Assembly: GCA_964648045.1 (NCBI GenBank)
Contig: CAZYNU010000030.1
Span: forward strand, 1-13,502
DNA length: 13,502 bases
Origin: JAGOUB01 sp964648045
GTDB lineage: Bacteria > Patescibacteriota > Gracilibacteria > Peribacterales > Peribacteraceae
Reading direction: 5' to 3'
The notes under the pieces are model-generated. The model worked only from the letters and a program-made list of their open reading frames with translations, made no database searches and was not told the origin of the DNA. Numbering within the stretch: the first letter of the stretch is position 1; each line of letters opens with the position of its first letter. Below are positions 7,427 through 13,502 of the stretch, in pieces. The position numbers and the translations under genes were made by a program.

Positions 7427-8974
7427 ATGTCTCTCATTCTTGGACTCATTGCCGGCGCTCTCTTGGGCCTTGGTGCCGGTTACTTCCTCTTCAACAAAGA
7501 GGGCCAGCTCTCGCACGCCAAGCAGCAGGAGCTAAACGCGCTCGAGCAGCAGCTCCGCGATACCAAAGGTCACATTGATGCTGCCCGCAGCCAGATCAAA
7601 TCGGCCGAGGTTGAGGCTAAGGCCAAGGCGACCGAAATTCTGACCGAGGCCAAGCTCCGCGCCAACGAACTGGAGGTCTCGCTGCAAAAGGATCGCGCGC
7701 GCGTGGAAGAGAAGGAAAAATCGCTCGACCAGAAAGTGACGGAGAACGAGCGGCAGCGCGAAACACTCGCCGTGCGCCAGGCTGAGATCGACCGATTAAA
7801 GGAAGAGGTCAGTTCCGCCGCCGCCGAGCATCGCAAGGCCCTGGAGACGGTTGCCAAGCTGCCGGCCGAAAAGGCGAAAGAGCAATTGATGGAAGCATTG
7901 AAGGTTGAATACGCCGAGGACTTCGCCAAGGAAATCAAGGCCGAACGCGAGAAGATGATGGAGTCCGTCGAGGACGAGGCGCGCAACCTGATGGCCCAGG
8001 CCATGCAGCGCTACGCCTCCGAGACCGCTACCGAATCGACGGCTACCGTGGTGCAGCTCCCGAGCGACGACGTGAAGGGCAAAATCATCGGCAAGGAGGG
8101 GCGCAACATCAACGCCTTCGAGACGGCTACCGGCGTCGACGTCATCATCGACGACACCCCGGGCGCCATCGTCATTTCCGGCTACGACCTGGCCCGCCGC
8201 TACGTGGCCAAGCTCTCGATGGAGAAACTCATCCAAGACGGTCGTATTCAGCCCGCACGCATCGAAGAAATCGTTGCCAAGCAAAAGGAGCAGGTCGGCA
8301 AGATGATGCTCGAGTTCGGCAAGCGCGCCGTCGACGAGCTGGGCATCACGGGTTACCCCCAGGATCTGCTCAAGATCATCGGCCGCCTGCGCTTCCGCAC
8401 CAGCTACGGTCAGAACGTGCTCAAGCATTCGGTGGAGATGGCCCACATCGGCCGCATGCTCGCCGAGGAGATGGGCGCCGACGTACGCACGGTAGTGGAA
8501 GGCTGCCTCCTCCACGACATTGGCAAGGCGCTCGATCATGAGGTGGCGGGCACGCACGTCGAAATCGGCGTGGAGATCTGCAAGCGCTTCAAAATCCGCC
8601 CCGAGGTCATCCACACCGTAGCCGCGCACCACGAGGATATCCCGATGACTTCGCCCGAAGCCTTCTTGGTTGCCGCGGCCGACGCCATTTCTGGTGCTCG
8701 CCCCGGCGCTCGCCGCGAGTCGATCGAGGAGTACTTCCGCCGTCTGAAGGAATTGGAAGACCTCGCCAAGACATTTGCCGGCGTCAACCGCGCCTTCGCC
8801 CTCTCGGCCGGCCGCGAGATTCGCGTCTACGTGGACACTCAGAAGATCGACGACCTGCAGCAACTCCAACTCAGCCGCGACATCGCCCGTAAGATTGAGG
8901 CTGAACTCACCTATCCCGGCGTCATCAAGGTGAACGTCATCCGCGAGCGCCGCGTGGAGGAACTGGCCAAGTAA
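7427..8974 (+). CDS. rny: Ribonuclease Y
   Basis: This is a membrane-anchored endoribonuclease that starts decay and processing of mRNA. The 515-residue length is normal for the family. Domains in order: an N-terminal membrane helix (2-22), a long Glu/Lys/Ala-rich coiled coil (about 25-200), a KH RNA-binding domain with GKIIGKEGR (218-226), and an HD hydrolase domain with H334, the HD pair 363-364 in LLHDIGKALDHE, HH 400-401 and D419 as likely metal ligands. A conserved C-terminal region follows. All expected catalytic features are present. The start is fixed by the membrane helix MSLILGLIAG. No Shine-Dalgarno precedes it; the bases before the ATG are pyrimidine-rich (CTTCCCCCTGATCCC). It stands alone between a divergent gene and a strong terminator, so it is probably monocistronic. 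Confidence 0.97.
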   Translation: MSLILGLIAGALLGLGAGYFLFNKEGQLSHAKQQELNALEQQLRDTKGHIDAARSQIKSAEVEAKAKATEILTEAKLRANELEVSLQKDRARVEEKEKSLDQKVTENERQRETLAVRQAEIDRLKEEVSSAAAEHRKALETVAKLPAEKAKEQLMEALKVEYAEDFAKEIKAEREKMMESVEDEARNLMAQAMQRYASETATESTATVVQLPSDDVKGKIIGKEGRNINAFETATGVDVIIDDTPGAIVISGYDLARRYVAKLSMEKLIQDGRIQPARIEEIVAKQKEQVGKMMLEFGKRAVDELGITGYPQDLLKIIGRLRFRTSYGQNVLKHSVEMAHIGRMLAEEMGADVRTVVEGCLLHDIGKALDHEVAGTHVEIGVEICKRFKIRPEVIHTVAAHHEDIPMTSPEAFLVAAADAISGARPGARRESIEEYFRRLKELEDLAKTFAGVNRAFALSAGREIRVYVDTQKIDDLQQLQLSRDIARKIEAELTYPGVIKVNVIRERRVEELAK

Positions 8975-8991
8975 TCGTTGTTTCACCAGAT

Positions 8992-9319
8992 AAAAAGGAC
9001 GCCGCTTCCCCAGAGGGGAGCGGCGTTTTGAGACCGATGCGGGTCTCGCGCTGGGGGCGTTGTGCCCCGATGGTGCGTTGGGAGGCGTTACACCTCAGGT
9101 TCCGCACCGGTGTGTTGCCTCTCGCCTTGGCGGCCGCTCCACAGAGTGGAGGGTTTCACCGGAGACGGCTAGGTGCCGTTTTCCTTTGGTTGCGATCGAC
9201 CCCGCGGGGGGTTGATGCAAGTGACAAAGGGGCGAGCGCTCCGGATCCTCGGGTGAGGGAGGGGGGCTTGGATAGGGTCGCGATCCCCGTCTCAAGCGCG
9301 CACTCCAACAGCGGAGGAT
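8992..9319 (-). ncRNA. Candidate structured non-coding RNA, family not recognised
   Basis: The roughly 340 bp between the rny terminator and mutY has no convincing gene but is bounded like an RNA gene on the reverse strand. A TTGACA/TAATAT promoter predicts a start near 9319, and the shared terminator ends transcription near 8992. Read leftward it is dense in perfect short hairpins: ACCCC/GGGGT, ACGGC/GCCGT, CTCCAC/GTGGAG enclosed by CCGGTG/CACCGG, GGTGCG/CGCACC enclosing GAGG/CCTC, GGGGC/GCCCC and GAGACC/GGTCTC. A distant pair, GTCTCAA (9289-9295) with TTGAGAC (9028-9034), could close the structure. I looked for marks of RNase P RNA (GAGGAAAGTCC), tmRNA, SRP RNA and 6S RNA and found none. 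Alternatives are a mutY 3' untranslated region or a dispersed hairpin repeat. Confidence 0.4.
8999..9029 (+). terminator. Intrinsic terminator of rny, possibly bidirectional
   Basis: Beginning 25 bases after the rny stop, ACGCCGCTTCCCC pairs with GGGGAGCGGCGT (12 pairs, one bulged T, loop AGA) and runs into TTTT. On the reverse strand the same stem is followed by CC and then TTTTT (8996-8992), so it can also end leftward transcripts from the mutY side, including the candidate RNA below. Confidence 0.88.
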
Positions 9320-9325
9320 ATGTGC

Positions 9326-9353
9326 ATATTACGTTTAAATATATATTTGTCAA
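9326..9353 (-). promoter_or_regulatory. Strong sigma70-type promoter facing the rny terminator
   Basis: On the reverse strand a perfect TTGACA (9353-9348), a 16-base spacer and TAATAT (9331-9326) lie just beyond the mutY stop in a conspicuously AT-rich block, with further AT-rich sequence upstream that could act as an UP element. It has the best -35 box in the window, yet no protein gene follows it in its direction, which is the main reason for proposing an RNA gene there. Confidence 0.6.
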
Positions 9354-9359
9354 ATATAT
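9341..9359. repeat. AT-rich palindrome overlapping the -35 box
   Basis: ATATATTTG and CAAATATAT form a perfect 9-base inverted repeat around a single central T. It covers the TTGACA of the leftward promoter, so a bound regulator would be expected to block it. It may also be chance symmetry in AT-rich DNA. Confidence 0.4.
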
Positions 9360-9373
9360 TACAAAAGAAGGTA

Positions 9374-10348
9374 TTAACCAATGATAAATGACTTTCCACG
9401 CCTTTTTATAACGTCATCTACGACTAATTTTTCCAGAATCGCTTCCAACCAGGCCACTTGCTCACCAGAGGCATCCCAATCACTGGCGGCGTAGGGGCCC
9501 AGGGCAACCAAAGCGAGTCCCTGCGGATGATCGCGTAAGGCCTCAACAATGCGGCCGCGGACCAATCGATTCGGAGTAAATTTGCCGCTGATGACACGAC
9601 CGGGCTCCTTAAGAATCTTCGCCTGGCGCACGCCCTTGATGGGAATTGGCACCGCGGAGGCGCTGCGGCAAACATTTTTGAGCGGACAGGCCTGGCAGGC
9701 GGGCGACCGCTTGGTGCAGACGGCCGATCCAAAATCCATGAGGATGGCCGGCAATTCGGCACCACGGTTGGGCGGCATAGCCTCCACCAGGGCTGCTTCC
9801 TTTTGCAGCAACACCTTGTCGGACACAGGCCACTCCCCTTTCGGTGTTTCCGGCCCCTCAAAAACACGGTGGACGATCCGGCGAATGTTCGTATCGAGGC
9901 AGGGTATTGGGAGGCCGAAAGCGAAATTGAGTACGGCCGCAGCGGTGTAGTGGCCAATACCCTTGATGGCCATCAATCCTGAAAGATCGCGTGGAAATCG
10001 ACCGCCCAAGTTACGGACAACGGTTCGGGCAGCGTCGCGTAGCCGCAGTGCCCGGCTGTTGTAGCCAAGACCCCGCCAGGCCAAGAGAATGTCGGCGTTG
10101 GTCGCAGCTGCCAAGTGCATAGCTGTCGGGAATTTTTGTATAAAATTTTTATACAAAATAATCACACGTGATACCTGCGTCTGTTGCAGCATCACTTCGG
10201 AAACAAGTACCAAATAGGCCTTATGATCCAAATCATCATCCGGAAGTTCGCGCCAGGGCAGCGTCCGCTGGTGGCGGGCATACCAACCGATGAGAGAACC
10301 GACGATGGCGGCGGAGTCGGTGACGGGTTTCGGCACAGGCAAAAGCAT
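9374..10348 (-). CDS. mutY: MutY-family A/G-specific adenine DNA glycosylase, short C-terminal form
   Basis: This is a base-excision repair enzyme expected to remove adenine mispaired with guanine or 8-oxoguanine. Of its 324 residues, the N-terminal 230 match the family well: LPWR (30-33), SEVMLQQTQV with catalytic Glu51, GLGYNSRALRLRDAA (93-107), a helix-hairpin-helix MAIKGIGHYTAAAV (126-139), LDTNIRRI with catalytic Asp152, and a 4Fe-4S cluster of Cys211, 218, 221 and 227 spaced C-x6-C-x2-C-x5-C. The last 95 residues do not look like the Nudix-like 8-oxoguanine-reading domain of typical MutY; they are shorter and helix-rich, perhaps a winged helix. The N terminus fits the family start (TDSAAIVGSLIGWYARHQ), so the ATG at 10348 is reasonable, though no Shine-Dalgarno is visible. 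It is divergent from the ABC transporter. Confidence 0.93.
   Translation of the reverse strand: MLLPVPKPVTDSAAIVGSLIGWYARHQRTLPWRELPDDDLDHKAYLVLVSEVMLQQTQVSRVIILYKNFIQKFPTAMHLAAATNADILLAWRGLGYNSRALRLRDAARTVVRNLGGRFPRDLSGLMAIKGIGHYTAAAVLNFAFGLPIPCLDTNIRRIVHRVFEGPETPKGEWPVSDKVLLQKEAALVEAMPPNRGAELPAILMDFGSAVCTKRSPACQACPLKNVCRSASAVPIPIKGVRQAKILKEPGRVISGKFTPNRLVRGRIVEALRDHPQGLALVALGPYAASDWDASGEQVAWLEAILEKLVVDDVIKRRGKSFIIG
10134..10158. repeat. Perfect 12-base AT-rich inverted repeat inside mutY
   Basis: TTTTGTATAAAA and TTTTATACAAAA flank one central T, giving a 25-base near-perfect palindrome within otherwise GC-rich coding sequence. On the coding strand it encodes part of ILYKNFIQK. Its single-base centre and AT content resemble the palindrome at 9341-9359. 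It could be a protein-binding site, a hairpin in the mRNA or a chance run of AT-rich codons. Confidence 0.6.
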
Positions 10349-10386
10349 AGCAAACGGCCGATTCGCAAAAATCCCAACGGTTTTCC

Positions 10387-10416
10387 GTGACAGGAAAGGG
10401 CCTAAAGGCGTTCAAT
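10387..10416 (+). promoter_or_regulatory. Possible promoter of the ABC transporter gene
   Basis: GTGACA (10387-10392), an 18-base spacer and TTCAAT (10411-10416) match the consensus at five and four of six positions. Transcription would start near 10423 and leave a leader of about 25 bases that includes the small hairpin AACCC/GGGTT (10423-10435). It lies in the 99-base divergent gap shared with mutY. Confidence 0.35.
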
Positions 10417-10447
10417 ACGCCGAACCCGAGGGGTTACCTCTTTTTCC

Positions 10448-12325
10448 ATGATGATCCTCCTCCGCCTTTTCTGGCGACACATCCGTCGGCACCCGGGTTC
10501 TTCGGCGCTGATGGCACTGCTCATCGCCACGCTCTCGGCCTTATGGGTAGCCGAGCCCGTCTACACAGCCTACGCCGTGGACCAGTTGTTGCTGCGTGCG
10601 CAGGGTGGCGACGTGGACCTGGCGATGCTCTTCGCCATCTGGGGCGCACTCTTCATTGCCATCTCGATCTGCCAGGCGCTGGAGAAATACGTGCAGTGGA
10701 AGTACGTCATGCTCGCCGAACTTGAGCTCTATAACGACATCTACAGCCATACGCTCAAGTTGCCGGTCAGCTTCCATGCCGATCAGAAGACGGGCGAGGC
10801 CATGCGCATGATCGACGAGGGTAGCGGCGAATTCGGCTCGCTCTTCCGCATTATCATCGATCTCGTGCCGAGCTCGCTGGCCTCGATCGCCTTCTTCATC
10901 TTGAGCTGGCAGCTCCAGCCGATGCTGGCGCTGGTGCTGCTCGTCACGGTCGTGATCTACTTTGTGGCCGTGCTGCTCGGCACACGCCGCACCGCCCGCC
11001 TGCAGGACGAAGCCAATAAGGAGTGGGTGAAGCCGGGCGGCCGCGCCTACGACGCGGTCATGAACATTTTCTCGGTGAAGTCGTCCGGCCGCGAGAACGA
11101 CGAGGTGGGCTTGGTGCAGGGCATGCTCCAGTCCGTGATGGACAAGCAGCTGCTCGTGAACCGCAGCTGGGCATTCTTGGAAGCGCTCAACTTCTTCATG
11201 CTCGCGCGCATCCTGCTCGTGGCGGGCGGCGTGATGTTCTTCGCCGAGGGCGTGCTCAGCCTGGGCGGCATCACCTTCTTCCAGAGTTCGTTCTTCCGCG
11301 TGCTGACACCGTTCGAGATTTTGGCCAACGCCCTGCCGCAGTGGAGCAAGAGCCTCTCGAAGGTGCGCCTGGCCGCCGGCCTGACGGCGCGCGCTGCCGA
11401 GGACGGCCTGCAGCCCGGCCGCCGCACGATTACCGACCTCAAGGGCGAGATCACGTTCGACAATGTCTCGTTCCGCTACCAGAAAAAGGACGCACCGATC
11501 ACCGGGCAGCCGGCCAAGGACCACGGCCAAACGCACGAGACCTGCCCCGACTGCCAAGGCGAGATCTCGCCGGGCATCGAGCACGAGCACGTCCAACTGC
11601 CGGAAGGCGAGGCCCCGGTCGTCATCCCCAACGCCGCTATCTCCGGACTGTCGCTCACCATCAAGGCCGGCGAGCACGTCGCGCTGGTGGGACAGTCGGG
11701 CGCCGGCAAGTCGACGGTGGCCACGCTGCTCAACCGCTTCTACGACGTGACGAGCGGTTCCATCCTTATAGACGGCAATAATCTCAAGGAGCTCGACTTG
11801 CCCTGGTGGCGCCGACAGGTGGGCCTCGTGCTGCAGGAGAACATCATGTTTAACGCCACGGTGCTGGAGAACATCCGTTACAGCCGCCCTGATGCATCGA
11901 TGGCCGACGTGGAAGACGCCGCGAAGCGCGCGGCCGCGCACGAGTTCATCAGCCAGTTGGCCGACGGCTACAACACCGAGATCGGCGAACGCGGCGTGAA
12001 GCTCTCCGGTGGCCAGCGCCAGCGACTCGCCATCGCCCGCGCCATCCTTAAAAACCCCAAAGTCGTCATCCTCGATGAAGCGACCAGTGCCCTCGACTCG
12101 CTTACCGAGCGCGCCGTACAGCAGGGCATCGCCTCACTGCTCGAAGGACGGACCGCCGTGGTCATTGCGCACCGTCTGTCGACCGTGCGCGCCATGGACC
12201 GCATTGCCGTGATGGAGGCAGGCAAGTTGATCGCCTGTGCGCCACACGACGAGTTGCTGCGAACCTGCGACTCGTACCGACGCATGGTGGAGTTACAACG
12301 TGAAGGCGTGCTGGCCGAGGCTTGA
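10448..12325 (+). CDS. ABC exporter half-transporter (membrane domain fused to ATPase) with a Cys/His insert
   Basis: This 625-residue protein is an exporter-type ABC half-transporter that probably works as a dimer in the cytoplasmic membrane; the substrate cannot be told. The membrane domain (about 1-310) has hydrophobic helices near 18-36, 60-78, 135-152, 158-178 and 245-275. In the ATPase domain I see A-loop Tyr344, Walker A GQSGAGKS (415-422), Q-loop Gln463, signature LSGGQRQR (519-526), Walker B VVILDEAT (539-546, catalytic Glu544), the SALD D-loop and H-loop His575, so it should be active. Unusually, about 50 residues (346-396) containing HGQTHETCPDC and HEH lie between the A-loop and Walker A. 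Two ATGs are adjacent (10448 and 10451). The leader is pyrimidine-rich (CCTCTTTTTCC) without a Shine-Dalgarno. Confidence 0.93.
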   Translation: MMILLRLFWRHIRRHPGSSALMALLIATLSALWVAEPVYTAYAVDQLLLRAQGGDVDLAMLFAIWGALFIAISICQALEKYVQWKYVMLAELELYNDIYSHTLKLPVSFHADQKTGEAMRMIDEGSGEFGSLFRIIIDLVPSSLASIAFFILSWQLQPMLALVLLVTVVIYFVAVLLGTRRTARLQDEANKEWVKPGGRAYDAVMNIFSVKSSGRENDEVGLVQGMLQSVMDKQLLVNRSWAFLEALNFFMLARILLVAGGVMFFAEGVLSLGGITFFQSSFFRVLTPFEILANALPQWSKSLSKVRLAAGLTARAAEDGLQPGRRTITDLKGEITFDNVSFRYQKKDAPITGQPAKDHGQTHETCPDCQGEISPGIEHEHVQLPEGEAPVVIPNAAISGLSLTIKAGEHVALVGQSGAGKSTVATLLNRFYDVTSGSILIDGNNLKELDLPWWRRQVGLVLQENIMFNATVLENIRYSRPDASMADVEDAAKRAAAHEFISQLADGYNTEIGERGVKLSGGQRQRLAIARAILKNPKVVILDEATSALDSLTERAVQQGIASLLEGRTAVVIAHRLSTVRAMDRIAVMEAGKLIACAPHDELLRTCDSYRRMVELQREGVLAEA

Positions 12326-12366
12326 GAGGCCCGCGGAAGAACATTCGCCATTCTGCGGAACCTCTC
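12324..12366 (+). repeat. Stem-loop overlapping the ABC transporter stop codon
   Basis: GAGAGG (12324-12329) pairs with CCTCTC (12361-12366), and inside it CCGC (12331-12334) pairs with GCGG (12355-12358). It is followed by AAAAAG rather than a T run, so it is not a standard rightward terminator. It may protect the mRNA end or weaken read-through into tuf. Confidence 0.45.
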
Positions 12367-12376
12367 AAAAAGAATG

Positions 12377-12406
12377 TTGACGAAAGGCGCTTCCATTCCT
12401 TACACT
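12377..12406 (+). promoter_or_regulatory. tuf promoter
   Basis: TTGACG (12377-12382), an 18-base spacer and TACACT (12401-12406) lie in the 150-base gap before tuf. Transcription would start near 12413, giving a leader of about 63 bases. The good -35 box suits a highly expressed gene. Confidence 0.6.
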
Positions 12407-12421
12407 ATCGCAGCTTTTTTC

Positions 12422-12443
12422 GAAGGGGTGGCATATCCCCTTC
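12422..12443 (+). promoter_or_regulatory. Hairpin in the tuf leader
   Basis: GAAGGGG (12422-12428) and CCCCTTC (12437-12443) form a perfect seven-pair stem with an 8-base loop, preceded by TTTTTT. It lies in the predicted tuf leader and is followed by a C/T tract reaching almost to the ATG. No known leader motif is recognised; it may stabilise the mRNA or hold the initiation region open. Confidence 0.45.
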
Positions 12444-12475
12444 ATGCCCCCCTACCCCTTTTTCCCTTCCCAGCT

Positions 12476-13502
12476 ATGGCTGACCAGAAGAAGTTTGAGC
12501 GTAATAAGACGCACGTGAACGTCGGCACGATCGGCCACGTCGACCACGGCAAGACGACCCTCACGGCCGCCCTGTCGATGAACTTCTCTCCGGAAGGCGA
12601 GAAGAAGGATTACTCCATGATCGACAACGCTCCCGAAGAGCGCGCTCGCGGTATCACCATCAACACCGCGCACGTCGAGTACGAGTCCGCCACGCGCCAC
12701 TACGCGCACGTCGACTGTCCCGGCCACGCCGACTACGTGAAGAACATGATCACGGGTGCCGCCCAGATGGACGGTGCCATCCTCGTCTGCTCCGCCGCCG
12801 ACGGCCCGATGCCCCAGACGCGTGAGCACATCCTGCTCGCCCGCCAGGTGAACGTCCCCTACATCGTCGTCTTCCTCAACAAGATCGACATGGTGAAGGA
12901 CCCCGAGCTCGTCGAACTTGTGGAGAGTGAAGTCCGCGAACTTCTCACGAAGTACGGCTTCCCCGGCGACAAGACTCCGATCATCCGCGGTTCGGCCCTG
13001 GCCGCCGTGGAGGGTAAGCCCGAGGGCGTTGAGGCTATCAAGAAGCTCGTCGAGGCTCTCGACACCTACATCCCCGATCCCAAGCGCGAGACGGACAAGC
13101 CGTTCCTTATGTCTGTTGAAGACGTCTTCTCCATCAAGGGCCGCGGCACCGTCGTCACGGGTCGCATTGAGTCCGGCAAGGTCCACATCAACGACGAAGT
13201 CGAGATCGTGGGTATCCGCGAGACCAAGAAGACGGTCTGCACGGGCGTTGAAATGTTCCACAAGCTTCTCGACGAGGGTATGGCCGGCGACAACGTCGGT
13301 CTGCTTCTCCGCGGCATTGAGCGCGAGGACGTTGAGCGCGGCCAGGTGCTCTGCAAGCCAGGCTCCATCAAGCCTCACACCGAGTTCGACGCCGAGGTGT
13401 ATATCCTCACGAAAGAGGAAGGTGGCCGTCACACGCCGTTCTTCAAGGGTTACAAGCCTCAGTTCTACATCCGTACTACTGACGTGACCGGTGAAATTGA
13501 AT
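12476..13502 (+). CDS. tuf: Translation elongation factor Tu (3' end beyond the window)
   Basis: EF-Tu is the GTPase that delivers aminoacyl-tRNA to the ribosome. The first 342 codons are present, out of about 395 expected. GTP-binding motifs are intact: GHVDHGKT (20-27), RGITINT in switch I with Thr61, DCPGH (80-84) with catalytic His84, NKID (135-138) and SAL (173-175). Domain 2 and the first part of domain 3 (GGRHTPFFKGYKPQFYIRTT) follow family sequence closely. Small differences are NKID where many bacteria have NKCD, and a polar stretch SPEGEKKDYS (38-47) before switch I. The ATG at 12476 gives the usual N terminus MADQKKFERNKTHVNVGTIG. No Shine-Dalgarno precedes it; the leader there is a pyrimidine tract. 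Own promoter upstream; same strand as the ABC transporter but probably independent. Confidence 0.97.
   Translation, partial: MADQKKFERNKTHVNVGTIGHVDHGKTTLTAALSMNFSPEGEKKDYSMIDNAPEERARGITINTAHVEYESATRHYAHVDCPGHADYVKNMITGAAQMDGAILVCSAADGPMPQTREHILLARQVNVPYIVVFLNKIDMVKDPELVELVESEVRELLTKYGFPGDKTPIIRGSALAAVEGKPEGVEAIKKLVEALDTYIPDPKRETDKPFLMSVEDVFSIKGRGTVVTGRIESGKVHINDEVEIVGIRETKKTVCTGVEMFHKLLDEGMAGDNVGLLLRGIEREDVERGQVLCKPGSIKPHTEFDAEVYILTKEEGGRHTPFFKGYKPQFYIRTTDVTGEIE

Noticed and set aside
7796..8986. 396-codon reverse-strand open frame opposite rny
   Set aside because: RNase Y has intact KH and HD motifs across the same bases, and this frame also covers the rny 3' end without its own promoter.
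9030..9319. RNase P RNA, tmRNA, SRP RNA or 6S RNA in the rny-mutY gap
   Set aside because: Although one hairpin (GAGG-TGTAACG-CCTC) faintly recalls part of RNase P RNA, the conserved core of that RNA is absent, as are tmRNA tag and tRNA-like ends and the SRP tetraloop motif.
9028..9384. 118-codon forward frame and 65-66-codon reverse frames in the rny-mutY gap
   Set aside because: They are low-complexity peptides overlapping hairpins and the terminator, without initiation signals; the DNA structure explains the region better.
10541..11941. 466-codon reverse-strand open frame rich in His, Glu and Val
   Set aside because: It is fully antisense to the ABC transporter, which has every expected ATPase motif. 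The composition is what GC-rich codons give in the opposite phase.
12324..12366. Rightward intrinsic terminator after the ABC transporter
   Set aside because: The stem is followed by A residues rather than a T run, so I list it as a stem-loop only.
12452..13432. 326-codon reverse-strand open frame opposite tuf
   Set aside because: EF-Tu on the forward strand is unmistakable; the antisense peptide is a Val/Asp/His-rich shadow with no recognisable domain.
1..13502. Mobile elements, CRISPR arrays, tRNA genes or defence systems
   Set aside because: I found no transposase or integrase motifs, no spaced direct repeats and no tRNA T-arm pattern in the non-coding gaps.

Overview
The window is GC-rich bacterial DNA with the standard stop codons (TAA, TAG and TGA all end apparent genes). 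It is mostly ordinary chromosome: RNase Y (rny), a MutY-family DNA glycosylase, an ABC exporter half-transporter and the start of EF-Tu (tuf), plus a left half of uncharacterised envelope genes. RNase Y, a surface protein of lamin-tail (LTD) domains joined by poly-serine linkers, and a run of unrecognised membrane proteins together suggest the Candidate Phyla Radiation (Patescibacteria). This is an inference at moderate to low confidence; no 16S or tRNA is present to settle it.

Layout. From 1 to 7088 everything reads leftward: a large multidomain surface protein (LTD/PKD, 7088 to 4437), a four-helix membrane protein (4422 to 3451), an alanine/proline-rich membrane protein (3376 to 2486) and a long unrecognised protein (2479 down past the left edge) interrupted by a 10-N assembly gap at 649-658. 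Short spacing suggests one envelope-related transcription unit with internal promoters. A 338-bp non-coding divergent region (7089-7426) separates it from rny (7427-8974, rightward), which ends in a strong bidirectional-looking terminator. Between rny and the convergent mutY gene (10348 to 9374, leftward) lies about 340 bp without a convincing ORF. It is hairpin-rich, faces a TTGACA/TAATAT promoter and ends at the rny terminator, so it is a candidate leftward non-coding RNA. mutY diverges from the ABC transporter (10448-12325), which is followed by tuf (12476 to beyond the right edge) with its own promoter.

The most notable signals concern expression and small departures from known families. 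Two leftward genes have promoters whose -10 box ends exactly six bases before the ATG, which predicts leaderless mRNAs. The three rightward genes have pyrimidine-rich sequence and no Shine-Dalgarno motif before the ATG. The ABC transporter carries an insert of about 50 residues with a CPDC motif and several histidines between the A-loop tyrosine and Walker A. The MutY homologue keeps its catalytic and 4Fe-4S residues but lacks a recognisable Nudix-like C-terminal domain. I see no phage, CRISPR, insertion sequence or defence system; the best candidates for something undescribed are the putative RNA and the leftward membrane-protein module.
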